5,001 nucleotides of DNA, from assembly GCA_023247135.1 (NCBI GenBank), contig JAHFHB010000174.1, forward strand, positions 1 to 5,001, in the 5' to 3' direction. The position numbers and the translations under genes were made by a program. Origin of the DNA: Candidatus Omnitrophota bacterium. Lineage in GTDB: Bacteria; Omnitrophota; Omnitrophia; Omnitrophales; Aquincolibacteriaceae. This document shows, piece by piece, positions 1 through 5,001 of this stretch. Below the pieces are notes generated by a model that did not search any database, was not told where the DNA came from, and was given only the letters and a program-made list of their open reading frames with translations. How positions within the stretch are numbered: position 1 is the stretch's first letter; each line of letters opens with the position of its first letter.

Positions 1-32
1 GCGGCGCGGCGTCAAAAGGAATCTTTGCATGA
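1..32 (+). CDS. C-terminal end of an upstream gene, probably the partner LptF/LptG permease (partial)
   Basis: Only the last nine sense codons and a stop lie in the window: the frame starting at position 3 reads GAASKGIFA and ends at TGA 30-32. That stop overlaps the ATG (29-31) of the next gene as ATGA, the same junction seen twice more in this window, and this is the main reason for believing that the frame is real. LptF and LptG are often encoded side by side, so a paralogous permease is the likeliest identity, but nothing in nine residues shows it. The frame starting at position 2 is also open into the downstream gene, so a longer start for that gene cannot be formally excluded. Confidence 0.35.
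   Translation, partial: GAASKGIFA
15..20 (+). promoter_or_regulatory. Ribosome binding site of the Lpt permease gene
   Basis: AAAGGA ends eight bases before the ATG at 29. This is a good Shine-Dalgarno match at normal spacing and supports that start over any in-frame start beyond the window edge. Confidence 0.6.
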
Positions 33-1126
33 AGGTTTTAGACCGTTATTTAACTCGCGAACTGGTTTTCCCAACTGTTTTTGCGGTTCTCTCACTCATT
101 TTTCTGATTCTGATCGCGGATGTTTTTAACAATCTGGATCAGTTTTTACGCTACAAAACTCCGCCGCTCGTCTGCCTGCATTACTATGCCACGCTGGTTC
201 CTCACGCCTTTGTCCAGATCATTCACTGGGCCGCCTGGCTGGCAGCCATTTTCCTGCTTTTCCAACTGGGTGTTCACAATGAACTTTTGGCCATGAAAAG
301 CGCGGGAATCAAAATTACTTCGGTAAGTTCCCCGCTTCTTTTTGTGGGCTTTTTGCTCGGAATCATTACCTTTTTGGTCAGTGACCGGATCGTCCCGGTC
401 ACCTACCGCAAGTCGGTGGAAATGAAGGAAATCTACATTGACCGGAATAAAGATTCCCGGGAAGAAAAGAGCCTTTCCAACGTCACCTACACCTCGGAAA
501 AACGGCACATTTATTATTTCCGCTCGCTGGCTCCGCAATCCGGCAAGGCCCAGGACATGATTATTCTCTGGCTGGATGAAAGCAGCGGCAAGGCTTACCA
601 GAAAGTCACGGCCCGGGGCGGGCACTGGAATGGCAATGCCTGGGAGCTGGAAACGCTCACAGAACACCAAATCGATTCACGCGGGCGTATTCTGGGGGAA
701 CCCAGAACCTATCCTAAAAAGCTCTACGCGGACGCCACCGTGTCTCCGCAGGAACTTGCGGATGCTTCGCGCGAAAGTGTTTTTCTGACTTACCGGCAAA
801 TGCGCGCCATCCGCGACAAGCTCAAAGCTTCAGGCGTCAGCGTACAATCCGAGGATATTCAGATGCAGCAGCGCCTGGCGGCGCCATGGCAAAGTCTTGT
901 CATGCTGCTTTTTACGATTCCCGTACTGGCCAAAACACGCTCGCGCCGCACCGTCGCGGCGGGCATTTTGTTTTGCGTCGTGCTGGCGTTCGTTTACCAT
1001 GTTTCCGGCGCTGTTTTTACGGCGCTCGGCGAATCCGGAATCCTGCCGCCTTTTCTTGCCGCGTGGCTGTCCCACATCGTTTTCGCCGTCGGCGCTCTCC
1101 TGCAGTTTCATAAGGGAAACTATTAA
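29..1126 (+). CDS. lptG: LptF/LptG (YjgP/YjgQ) family lipopolysaccharide export permease
   Basis: This 365-residue inner-membrane protein is the transmembrane partner of the LptB ATPase. LptB2FG extracts lipopolysaccharide from the inner membrane and passes it to the periplasmic Lpt bridge. The layout is that of the family: an N-terminal MKVLDRYLTREL start, membrane segments near residues 12-32, 57-80 and 101-120, a periplasmic beta-rich domain around 125-255, then three more segments near 288-302, 310-331 and 340-360. HNELLAMKSAGI at 83-94 is the cytoplasmic coupling-helix motif typical of the family (ELxAxxxAGI). PPFLAAWLSHIVF at 340-352 matches the conserved end. The length agrees with the usual 350-370. 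ATG at 29 has a good Shine-Dalgarno and overlaps the upstream stop as ATGA. The family is secure. The choice of LptG over LptF rests on its apparent second place in the pair and on its N-terminus, so it is less certain. The gene converges on glgC and ends at TAA 1124-1126. Confidence 0.9.
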   Translation: MKVLDRYLTRELVFPTVFAVLSLIFLILIADVFNNLDQFLRYKTPPLVCLHYYATLVPHAFVQIIHWAAWLAAIFLLFQLGVHNELLAMKSAGIKITSVSSPLLFVGFLLGIITFLVSDRIVPVTYRKSVEMKEIYIDRNKDSREEKSLSNVTYTSEKRHIYYFRSLAPQSGKAQDMIILWLDESSGKAYQKVTARGGHWNGNAWELETLTEHQIDSRGRILGEPRTYPKKLYADATVSPQELADASRESVFLTYRQMRAIRDKLKASGVSVQSEDIQMQQRLAAPWQSLVMLLFTIPVLAKTRSRRTVAAGILFCVVLAFVYHVSGAVFTALGESGILPPFLAAWLSHIVFAVGALLQFHKGNY

Positions 1127-1236
1127 GTCACAAGGCACAGGGCACAAGTTACAAGTTATAAAACACAAGTGAGCCCACGTGGATTTTTTTCTCCTGTGCT
1201 TTGCCCCCTATGGCATGTGTCCTGTGACGTGTGACT
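1126..1236. repeat. Inverted array of degenerate 7-bp repeats between convergent genes
   Basis: From 1127 to 1168 the + strand divides exactly into six heptamers with consensus G-T/G-C-A-C-A-A/G (first GTCACAA, then GGCACAG and GGCACAA, decaying towards 1168). On the minus strand, reading 1235 down to 1194, six more heptamers keep the same register (GTCACAC, GTCACAG, GACACAT, then decaying, the last AGCACAG). The two arms therefore form an imperfect inverted repeat. The outer 23 bases (1126-1148 against 1214-1236) match at 19 positions. The arms fill almost the whole interval between the two stop codons, and a non-repeated core of about 25 bases (1169-1193) lies between them. The function is unknown: a bidirectional terminator, a cruciform-forming site or a dispersed intergenic element are all possible. 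The repeat structure itself is read directly from the sequence. Confidence 0.8.
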
Positions 1237-1247
1237 TTTAGATTTTT
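1126..1247 (+). terminator. Possible transcription terminator after the Lpt permease gene, formed by the inverted repeat
   Basis: The outer arms 1126-1148 and 1214-1236 can pair over 19 of 23 positions, and inner heptamers such as 1164-1167 with 1195-1198 add short nested stems. On the + strand the right arm runs straight into a T-rich stretch, TTTTAGATTTTT at 1236-1247, as in an intrinsic terminator. The long interior (65 bases between the outer arms) is unusual for such a signal. In the minus direction the exit is less T-rich, so termination of glgC here is less supported. Confidence 0.35.
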
Positions 1248-2497
1248 GTGCCGTCAGGAATGATCGCGCTTTTGGGCACGATGACGATGCCGTCGCGGAT
1301 GAAGTAATTGCCGGCGTCTTTCTCGCGGATTTTGGCGGGGTTTGAAATCGTAACGCGATTGCCGATACGCACATTTTTATCCAGAATGCAGTTTTCAATG
1401 TGGCAGTTTTTCCCGATGCCAAGCGGCATGTCTTTGCGCTTGCGTTCGTATTCAAAATAATCGTTACCTATCAGCACGCTGCGACGGATGACGGTGCCTT
1501 CCCGAATCACTGAGCGTAAACCCACCACGCTCTCCTGCACGTGCACACCGCTCAAATTACAGCCCTCGGCAATGAGCGCATCATCCAGCTCGGAATGTCT
1601 TATCACCGAAGGTGGTAAAAAACGGGCGCGCGTCACCATCCGGCCCTCCGGCGTCTGAAAAATAAAAGACGCATTGGGTTTGGTCAAATCAATATTCACC
1701 TCATAAAAACTTTTGATCGTTCCAATGTCGCGCCAATAACCGTTGTACACGTAGCCGTAGACATGGTGCTTATTGATGGATTTCGGGATGATCTCCTTGC
1801 CAAAATCCGCTTCCTTGCCTTCCAGCACGGACACCAGTACCTCGGGCTTGAAAACGTAAATCCCCATGGACGCCAGGTAAAGCGGCGCCTTTTTCTTGAT
1901 TCCGAAAGTTTTACGCACGCCTTCGGGCATCACGAAATCCTGAATGTTCTGCCGGGAGGACGGTTTCTCAAGAAACGCATTGATGCGGCCGTTTGAATTC
2001 ATCTGCATGATGCCGAACTGGCTGACTTCGCGTTTGAGCACGGGAATCGTGGCAATGGTCACGTCCGCATTCTTTTCTTCATGAAAACGCAGAATGTCGT
2101 TGTAATCCATGCGGTAAAGATGGTCGCCGGAAAGAATTAAAAATGTTTCCGTTTCATCGATGTGGTAGTGCGGCAGGTGCTTGCGCACCGCATCGGCAGT
2201 GCCCTGAAACCAGTCGCTGTTGGACAGCGTCTGTTCGGCGGCCAGCAGTTCCACGCTGGTCTGATTAAAAGGCTCGTACGGGTAGGTGCGGTGAATGTGC
2301 CGGTGCAGCGAAGTCGAATTAAACTGCGTCAGGACAAAAATACGTTTGAGCCCTGAATTGATGCAGTTGGAGATGGGAATGTCCACCAAGCGGTATTTTC
2401 CGCCGATCGGAACGGCCGGCTTCGAACGGTAATTGGTGAGCGGAGAAAGCCGGCGGCCCTGGCCGCCTCCCATGATCAGCGTCGTCACTTTTTTCAT
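1238..2497 (-). CDS. glgC: Glucose-1-phosphate adenylyltransferase (ADP-glucose pyrophosphorylase)
   Basis: This cytoplasmic enzyme makes ADP-glucose and pyrophosphate from ATP and glucose-1-phosphate, the committed step of glycogen synthesis. At 419 residues it is full length. The N-terminal nucleotidyltransferase domain has GGGQGRRLSPLT (10-21), RSKPAVPIGGKYRLVDIP (24-41), WFQGTADAVR (96-105), SGDHLYRMDY (123-132) with the predicted metal-binding catalytic Asp125, FLEKP (175-179) with the predicted glucose-1-phosphate-binding Lys178, and YWRDIGTI (254-261). The C-terminal left-handed beta-helix follows from about 295, with SVVGLRS (323-329). Lys374 (DKNVRIG) and Lys409 (IVPKSAI) sit where cyanobacterial and plant enzymes bind 3-phosphoglycerate. 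One variation is GRRL where most members have GTRL. ATG 2497-2495 overlaps the upstream stop as ATGA, and only a weak GGGA lies seven bases upstream, so translation is probably coupled. It is the last gene of the minus-strand unit. I see no reason to suspect another sugar nucleotidyltransferase. Confidence 0.95.
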   Translation of the reverse strand: MKKVTTLIMGGGQGRRLSPLTNYRSKPAVPIGGKYRLVDIPISNCINSGLKRIFVLTQFNSTSLHRHIHRTYPYEPFNQTSVELLAAEQTLSNSDWFQGTADAVRKHLPHYHIDETETFLILSGDHLYRMDYNDILRFHEEKNADVTIATIPVLKREVSQFGIMQMNSNGRINAFLEKPSSRQNIQDFVMPEGVRKTFGIKKKAPLYLASMGIYVFKPEVLVSVLEGKEADFGKEIIPKSINKHHVYGYVYNGYWRDIGTIKSFYEVNIDLTKPNASFIFQTPEGRMVTRARFLPPSVIRHSELDDALIAEGCNLSGVHVQESVVGLRSVIREGTVIRRSVLIGNDYFEYERKRKDMPLGIGKNCHIENCILDKNVRIGNRVTISNPAKIREKDAGNYFIRDGIVIVPKSAIIPDGTKI

Positions 2498-2841
2498 GCC
2501 GCTTTCCCAGGGTGAGTATCCTCATCCTCCTCTTCGTCCCGGACCGGCGCACTAAGGGAAATCCCCGCCTCCGCCCGCCACAGCACGCGCCGAAACGTAT
2601 CGTTTTCCTCCATCAAAAGAAAAAGCCGGCGGCGGATTTTCTCGACAAAAATAATATCGCAGGGATATTTTTCTTTATTCACCAGCAAGTCGAGCCGGTC
2701 GACCAGCTCCTGAATTGTCCGGCTGTTGCTTTTGATCTGCGTGCGCAGAATACGGGCTTCTTCGTCGGTCAGAGCATTCGTGTGCTCGTCCAACCGGCGG
2801 TCCGGTTTTTTAGGAAGTTCAAATCCCAAATGCAGTGTCAT
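2494..2841 (-). CDS. Small charged protein of unknown function, in operon with glgC
   Basis: I do not recognise this 115-residue protein. It has no signal peptide, membrane segment or cysteine motif (one cysteine, Cys61), so it is probably cytoplasmic. Two stretches look helical: about 24-55 (rich in Glu, Arg, Leu, Ile, with a possible short coiled coil around 38-55) and about 65-90 (EKIRRRLFLLMEEN and following). The tail is strongly acidic (DEEEDEDTH, 102-110). It is held to be real for three reasons: GAGG eight bases before the ATG (2850-2853), a start that overlaps the preceding stop as ATGA, and a stop that overlaps the glgC start in the same way. Such coupling suggests that it is made together with the receiver-like protein and GlgC. 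A partner or adaptor role for either would fit but is only inference. Confidence 0.75.
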   Translation of the reverse strand: MTLHLGFELPKKPDRRLDEHTNALTDEEARILRTQIKSNSRTIQELVDRLDLLVNKEKYPCDIIFVEKIRRRLFLLMEENDTFRRVLWRAEAGISLSAPVRDEEEDEDTHPGKAA

Positions 2842-3257
2842 TTCACATACCTCAACCAGATCATTTCCAACCCTGAAAAAAACTCGGTCTTACCGTACAC
2901 TCTCAAGCACCCGGCAGTTTCGGCTTCTTTCTTTAAAACCTGCTTCGCCGCGGAGACAAAGCCCACGATCGAAGCTCTTCTAAAATCGACCGTTTCACGA
3001 ACCGCCTTTAAGACCTTGTAGCCGTCCGCTTCGCGGGTATCCCAATCGACCACCACGACGGCGTTACCCGGCAGCATCCGTAAGGCGTCAAGAAGGCGTT
3101 CACTCCGGTCCCAATGCTTCACGTCCAGATGACAGGCCTGCGCCGACTTCGTGATTTTAGTGGCCGCGCTGAGATCGCCTGTTAGCGTAAACACCGCGCC
3201 GCGCCTGCAGCCGCTGGCTCCGCTCCGGGTTTCCTGCGAAAAAATTTCTCCTGGCAT
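2838..3257 (-). CDS. Stand-alone receiver-like domain protein (response-regulator fold), no output domain
   Basis: The 139-residue product has the alternating strand/helix pattern of a response-regulator receiver and nothing else. From ATG 3257: strand GAVFTLTGDL (20-29), strand VVVVD ending at Asp71, then WDTREADGYKVLKAVRE (72-88), which matches the D..MP..DG..vl..iR pattern. A strand IVGFVS with Ser102 stands at the Thr/Ser switch position, and YGKTEF has Lys123 at the conserved lysine. Asp71 is thus a candidate phosphoacceptor. The acidic pair expected after strand 1 is reduced to Asp28, so phosphorylation is uncertain. With no DNA-binding domain it would act by protein contact. A TTG start at 3329 would add 24 residues and overlap the upstream gene by 26 bases but has no ribosome site. 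ATG 3257 has GGAG nine bases upstream and leaves a 46-base gap. The stop overlaps the next gene as ATGA. The sensor is not in the window. Confidence 0.65.
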   Translation of the reverse strand: MPGEIFSQETRSGASGCRRGAVFTLTGDLSAATKITKSAQACHLDVKHWDRSERLLDALRMLPGNAVVVVDWDTREADGYKVLKAVRETVDFRRASIVGFVSAAKQVLKKEAETAGCLRVYGKTEFFSGLEMIWLRYVK

Positions 3258-3266
3258 CCCCTCAAG

Positions 3267-3270
3267 CTCC
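3267..3270 (-). promoter_or_regulatory. Ribosome binding site that fixes the start of the receiver-like gene
   Basis: On the minus strand GGAG (3270-3267) lies nine bases before ATG 3257. The alternative TTG at 3329 has no purine-rich site at suitable spacing, so this signal favours the shorter 139-residue product. Confidence 0.55.
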
Positions 3271-3303
3271 GTTTGCTGCGGTCTTTGCGCCTTCGCGACA
3301 AGA

Positions 3304-4665
3304 TTAACTGGAAACGGCCTGTTGTTCAAGCTCGGCTTTAATGATTTTATTTAAAACACCCATTTTTTCATCTGCATCACGCGCCAACACCGCCGGACGG
3401 TGGATTTTTCCAAGCAAATCCTTGGCCTCCTGCCAGCGCCCCTCATCCGTCAACGCCCGCGCTTTGTCATACGCGTCAAATTCCTCCTGGAAAAACTCCG
3501 GAAGAAATGTCTCCGCGATCCTTTTCTTTGAACCCACATCGGCCAAAAGCGGTTCGAGATCGGCAATCGCGGGCGCAGACGCCGTTTCCAGCAAATCGGC
3601 CAGAGCCGAACCGATTCCGGCATCCACGCTTCCTGCCGCGGGTTGATAGCCCGGAATCTTCGGCGCGGTTTTGGCTTTTTCTTCAAGCTGCGCCGCGAGC
3701 GTTTCGATCCCGCTGGCCGCGTTGTAAGCGGCCTTCCATGCTTTTTTCTCAAGCGCGCTGTTCAGTTGATCGTATGCGGCACCCAGCGCCGCCTCGGAAT
3801 CACGGAACACGCTTTCCGAAAGCATGCCGTTTAAGGCCCCGATCTTTGACAAGGTGTCCCCAATGAAGGGCCGCAGCATCGTCAGCACCACCCCGCGGTG
3901 CTTCTCGATATTCTCCGCGTAGATGGGAAAGGCCAAGGACCCCACCCATAAATCTCTGGCGCCCAAAAGATCCCCCCTGTCGTAAGCCTGCTGAGCCGCC
4001 AGGTATTTTTCGGTAAAAAGTTTTTTGAGCTTGCGCCGGTAGCTGCCCGGCAGCGGCACCTTGTAATACAGTTCCTGGGTTTGCAGCATTTGGTCAAATT
4101 GCTCAAGCGTCCACGCCGCGCTGGGGAGCTTTTCTATTTTACCCGTACGCAGAGGCACGCGCCGCGCGAGCATCTTTTTTTCAATCTCCAGGGGATCCCT
4201 GCCGGGATCCAGCTGGATGTGCCGCGCCAGGATTTTATTGTCTTCTTCCGTCAAAAAGGACGCGCCAGCGGCGGGCGCTGCCTCAGCGGGCGCTTTGATT
4301 TCAGCAGACGGCGAAACGTTCTTTTTCCCTTCAGGGCTCCGGGTCATCCCGTGCTTGATCGCCGCAAAATCAAACGTTGGAAACCGGCGCGGTCCTGCAT
4401 GAAACCAGTGCCAGCCCAGCCAAAGAATGCAAGCGGCCAGCGCGGCGAAAAAAAGCGGTTTTAAAGCATCCAGTGTCAGCAAAAAAACGTTAAGAATTTT
4501 AGACCGTGACTCTTTTTGGGGGCGTGCCGCAGCACCTGTTTTTGCAGAAACTTCCTCGGCAAGGACAACCGTCGTCGTCCAAAAACACGCCGGGCACTCC
4601 AGCCCTTTTTTTTCAGGTGCTTCAAACGAATGCGTGCAATGCGTACAGTAATAGCGTTTGTTCAT
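3304..4665 (-). CDS. Zinc-ribbon, single-pass membrane protein with helical (TPR-like) C-terminal region
   Basis: I do not recognise a named family for the full 453 residues. The N-terminus is a small zinc ribbon: Cys7-x2-Cys10 and Cys24-x2-Cys27, 13 residues apart. A basic linker (Arg48, Lys51, Arg54, Lys56) leads to a membrane segment at about 71-88, so the ribbon probably faces the cytoplasm and the rest the periplasm. An Ala/Pro-rich linker (121-136) is followed by an almost wholly helical region. Two stretches resemble TPR helices: 219-250 (EKYLAAQQAYDRGDLLGARD and on) and 396-420 (FDAYDKARALTDEGRWQEAK and on). ATG 4665 has AAGGA at 4678-4674, eight bases upstream. It is the first clear gene of the minus-strand unit and is followed after 46 bases by the receiver-like gene. 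The architecture suggests a membrane-anchored sensing or scaffold protein, but no substrate or partner can be read from the sequence. The reading frame is secure; the function is not. Confidence 0.8.
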   Translation of the reverse strand: MNKRYYCTHCTHSFEAPEKKGLECPACFWTTTVVLAEEVSAKTGAAARPQKESRSKILNVFLLTLDALKPLFFAALAACILWLGWHWFHAGPRRFPTFDFAAIKHGMTRSPEGKKNVSPSAEIKAPAEAAPAAGASFLTEEDNKILARHIQLDPGRDPLEIEKKMLARRVPLRTGKIEKLPSAAWTLEQFDQMLQTQELYYKVPLPGSYRRKLKKLFTEKYLAAQQAYDRGDLLGARDLWVGSLAFPIYAENIEKHRGVVLTMLRPFIGDTLSKIGALNGMLSESVFRDSEAALGAAYDQLNSALEKKAWKAAYNAASGIETLAAQLEEKAKTAPKIPGYQPAAGSVDAGIGSALADLLETASAPAIADLEPLLADVGSKKRIAETFLPEFFQEEFDAYDKARALTDEGRWQEAKDLLGKIHRPAVLARDADEKMGVLNKIIKAELEQQAVSS

Positions 4666-4673
4666 AAGTTAAA

Positions 4674-4678
4674 TCCTT
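4674..4678 (-). promoter_or_regulatory. Ribosome binding site of the zinc-ribbon membrane protein gene
   Basis: AAGGA on the minus strand ends eight bases before ATG 4665, a strong match at normal spacing. It supports this start. Confidence 0.6.
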
Positions 4679-4745
4679 GGAATATTATGACAACTTTAGG
4701 CGGAGAAGGCCACAGGAAAGCGGCGAGCTGATTGCGGCAATGCGT

Positions 4746-5001
4746 TTAGCAGGAAGTTGAAACCGCCCATTCCGACTGCAGGCGTTTCTCAAGAGAGCTC
4801 CACGCTGCTTTTTTTCGCGGGGCCGCGGCTGTCAGCGTTAATTTGTTCGCCGCAGCGGAAGGCCGGATCGCGGGAAGAATCCCGCTTGATTTCGCGTGGG
4901 GAAAATGCACCGTGCCAAGCGGCAGAGTTACCGGACTGCTGAATCCCGTAAGCGCCAAAAAAAGAAGTGCTAATCTCACCAAGCCAAAACGTGCCGGATT
5001 G
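4746..5001 (-). CDS. Doubtful partial reading frame at the window edge, secretion-signal-like segment
   Basis: This minus-strand frame is open from the window edge to TAA 4748-4746. It contains VRLALLFLALTGFSSPV, which looks like a signal peptide or a membrane segment, and ends in a basic, alanine-rich part. TTG 4982 or GTG 4979 could be starts, but neither has a clear ribosome site, and the gene may begin beyond the window. Against it being real: at least two other frames covering the same DNA are equally open (minus strand from 5001 down to TGA 4791-4789; plus strand from 4750 to the edge), all with similar G+C at third positions by my rough count. The segment may therefore be non-coding. 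If it is a gene, it would sit 80 bases upstream of the zinc-ribbon gene in the same direction. Confidence 0.22.
   Translation of the reverse strand, partial: NPARFGLVRLALLFLALTGFSSPVTLPLGTVHFPHAKSSGILPAIRPSAAANKLTLTAAAPRKKAAWSSLEKRLQSEWAVSTSC
4759..4788. other. Hairpin with bulged stem, in the unassigned edge segment
   Basis: GAAAC (4759-4763) pairs with GTTTC (4784-4788), and GCC (4765-4767) with GGC (4781-4783). One base (C4764) is bulged and the loop has 13 bases. There is no adjacent T-tract, so it is not a typical terminator. The role is unknown. Confidence 0.4.
4870..4885. other. Perfect 6-bp hairpin with AGAA loop, in the unassigned edge segment
   Basis: GCGGGA (4870-4875) and TCCCGC (4880-4885) pair perfectly around a four-base loop. 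No T-tract follows on either strand. A weaker stem, 4920-4925 with 4936-4941, lies nearby, and together these suggest a structured transcript or element rather than a terminator. Confidence 0.4.

Noticed and set aside
146..670. Long open frame antisense to the Lpt permease gene
   Set aside because: It lies wholly opposite a well-supported membrane protein gene, its product resembles no family I know, and its openness follows from the codon pattern of the sense gene.
1126..1236. CRISPR array or attachment site as an explanation for the repeats
   Set aside because: The repeat unit is only 7 bp, degenerate and without spacers, and no cas, integrase or tRNA gene is near.
2512..3021. Long + strand open frame opposite the 115-residue and receiver-like genes
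   Set aside because: It is opposite two coupled minus-strand genes with ribosome sites and ATGA junctions, and its product is low in recognisable structure.
3258..3329. TTG start at 3329 giving a 163-residue receiver-like protein
   Set aside because: It has no ribosome site and overlaps the upstream gene by 26 bases, while ATG 3257 has GGAG at nine bases. The added 24 residues precede the first strand and add no recognisable motif.
4193..4211. Two GGATCC palindromes six bases apart, within an inverted repeat
   Set aside because: They lie inside the zinc-ribbon protein gene and encode two Asp-Pro pairs. Codon choice explains them and no regulatory meaning is suggested.
4682..4712. Possible promoter for the minus-strand operon: TAATAT or CATAAT near 4689-4682
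   Set aside because: No acceptable -35 box lies 16-18 bases upstream, and the predicted transcript start would fall inside the ribosome site AAGGA at 4678-4674. An adjacent TTGTCA touches the -10-like box instead of standing at the proper distance.

Overview
The window reads as ordinary chromosomal DNA of a Gram-negative bacterium with moderate G+C (my estimate is a little over 50%). The presence of an LptF/LptG-type lipopolysaccharide-export permease shows an outer membrane. The tight gene packing, the small unrecognised proteins and the absence of any close match I can name suggest an uncultured or poorly sampled lineage. I cannot assign a phylum from this sequence alone.

Layout: positions 1-1126 on the + strand carry the last codons of an upstream gene (probably the partner Lpt permease) and a complete LptF/LptG-family permease, joined by an ATGA stop/start overlap. 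Positions 1127-1237 separate two convergent genes and consist almost wholly of degenerate 7-bp repeats in two opposed arms, forming an imperfect inverted repeat. Positions 1238-4665 are a minus-strand operon, read from high to low coordinates: a zinc-ribbon, single-pass membrane protein with a helical, TPR-like C-terminal part; a stand-alone receiver-like domain; a 115-residue charged protein of unknown function; and glgC, encoding glucose-1-phosphate adenylyltransferase. The last three genes are joined by two ATGA overlaps, so their translation is probably coupled. Positions 4666-5001 contain no gene I can assign firmly. The segment is open in several frames on both strands and holds several short hairpins, so it may be the end of a gene, a structured leader or a dispersed element.

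How the genes may work together: the Lpt permease (LPS transport to the outer membrane) is unrelated to the minus-strand unit and simply converges on it. In the minus-strand unit only glgC has a secure biochemical role, making ADP-glucose for glycogen. Its co-transcription with a receiver-like protein, a small charged protein and a membrane-anchored zinc-ribbon protein raises the possibility of a regulatory module around glycogen synthesis. That link rests on gene order alone. No rRNA, tRNA, CRISPR array, transposase or integrase was seen.
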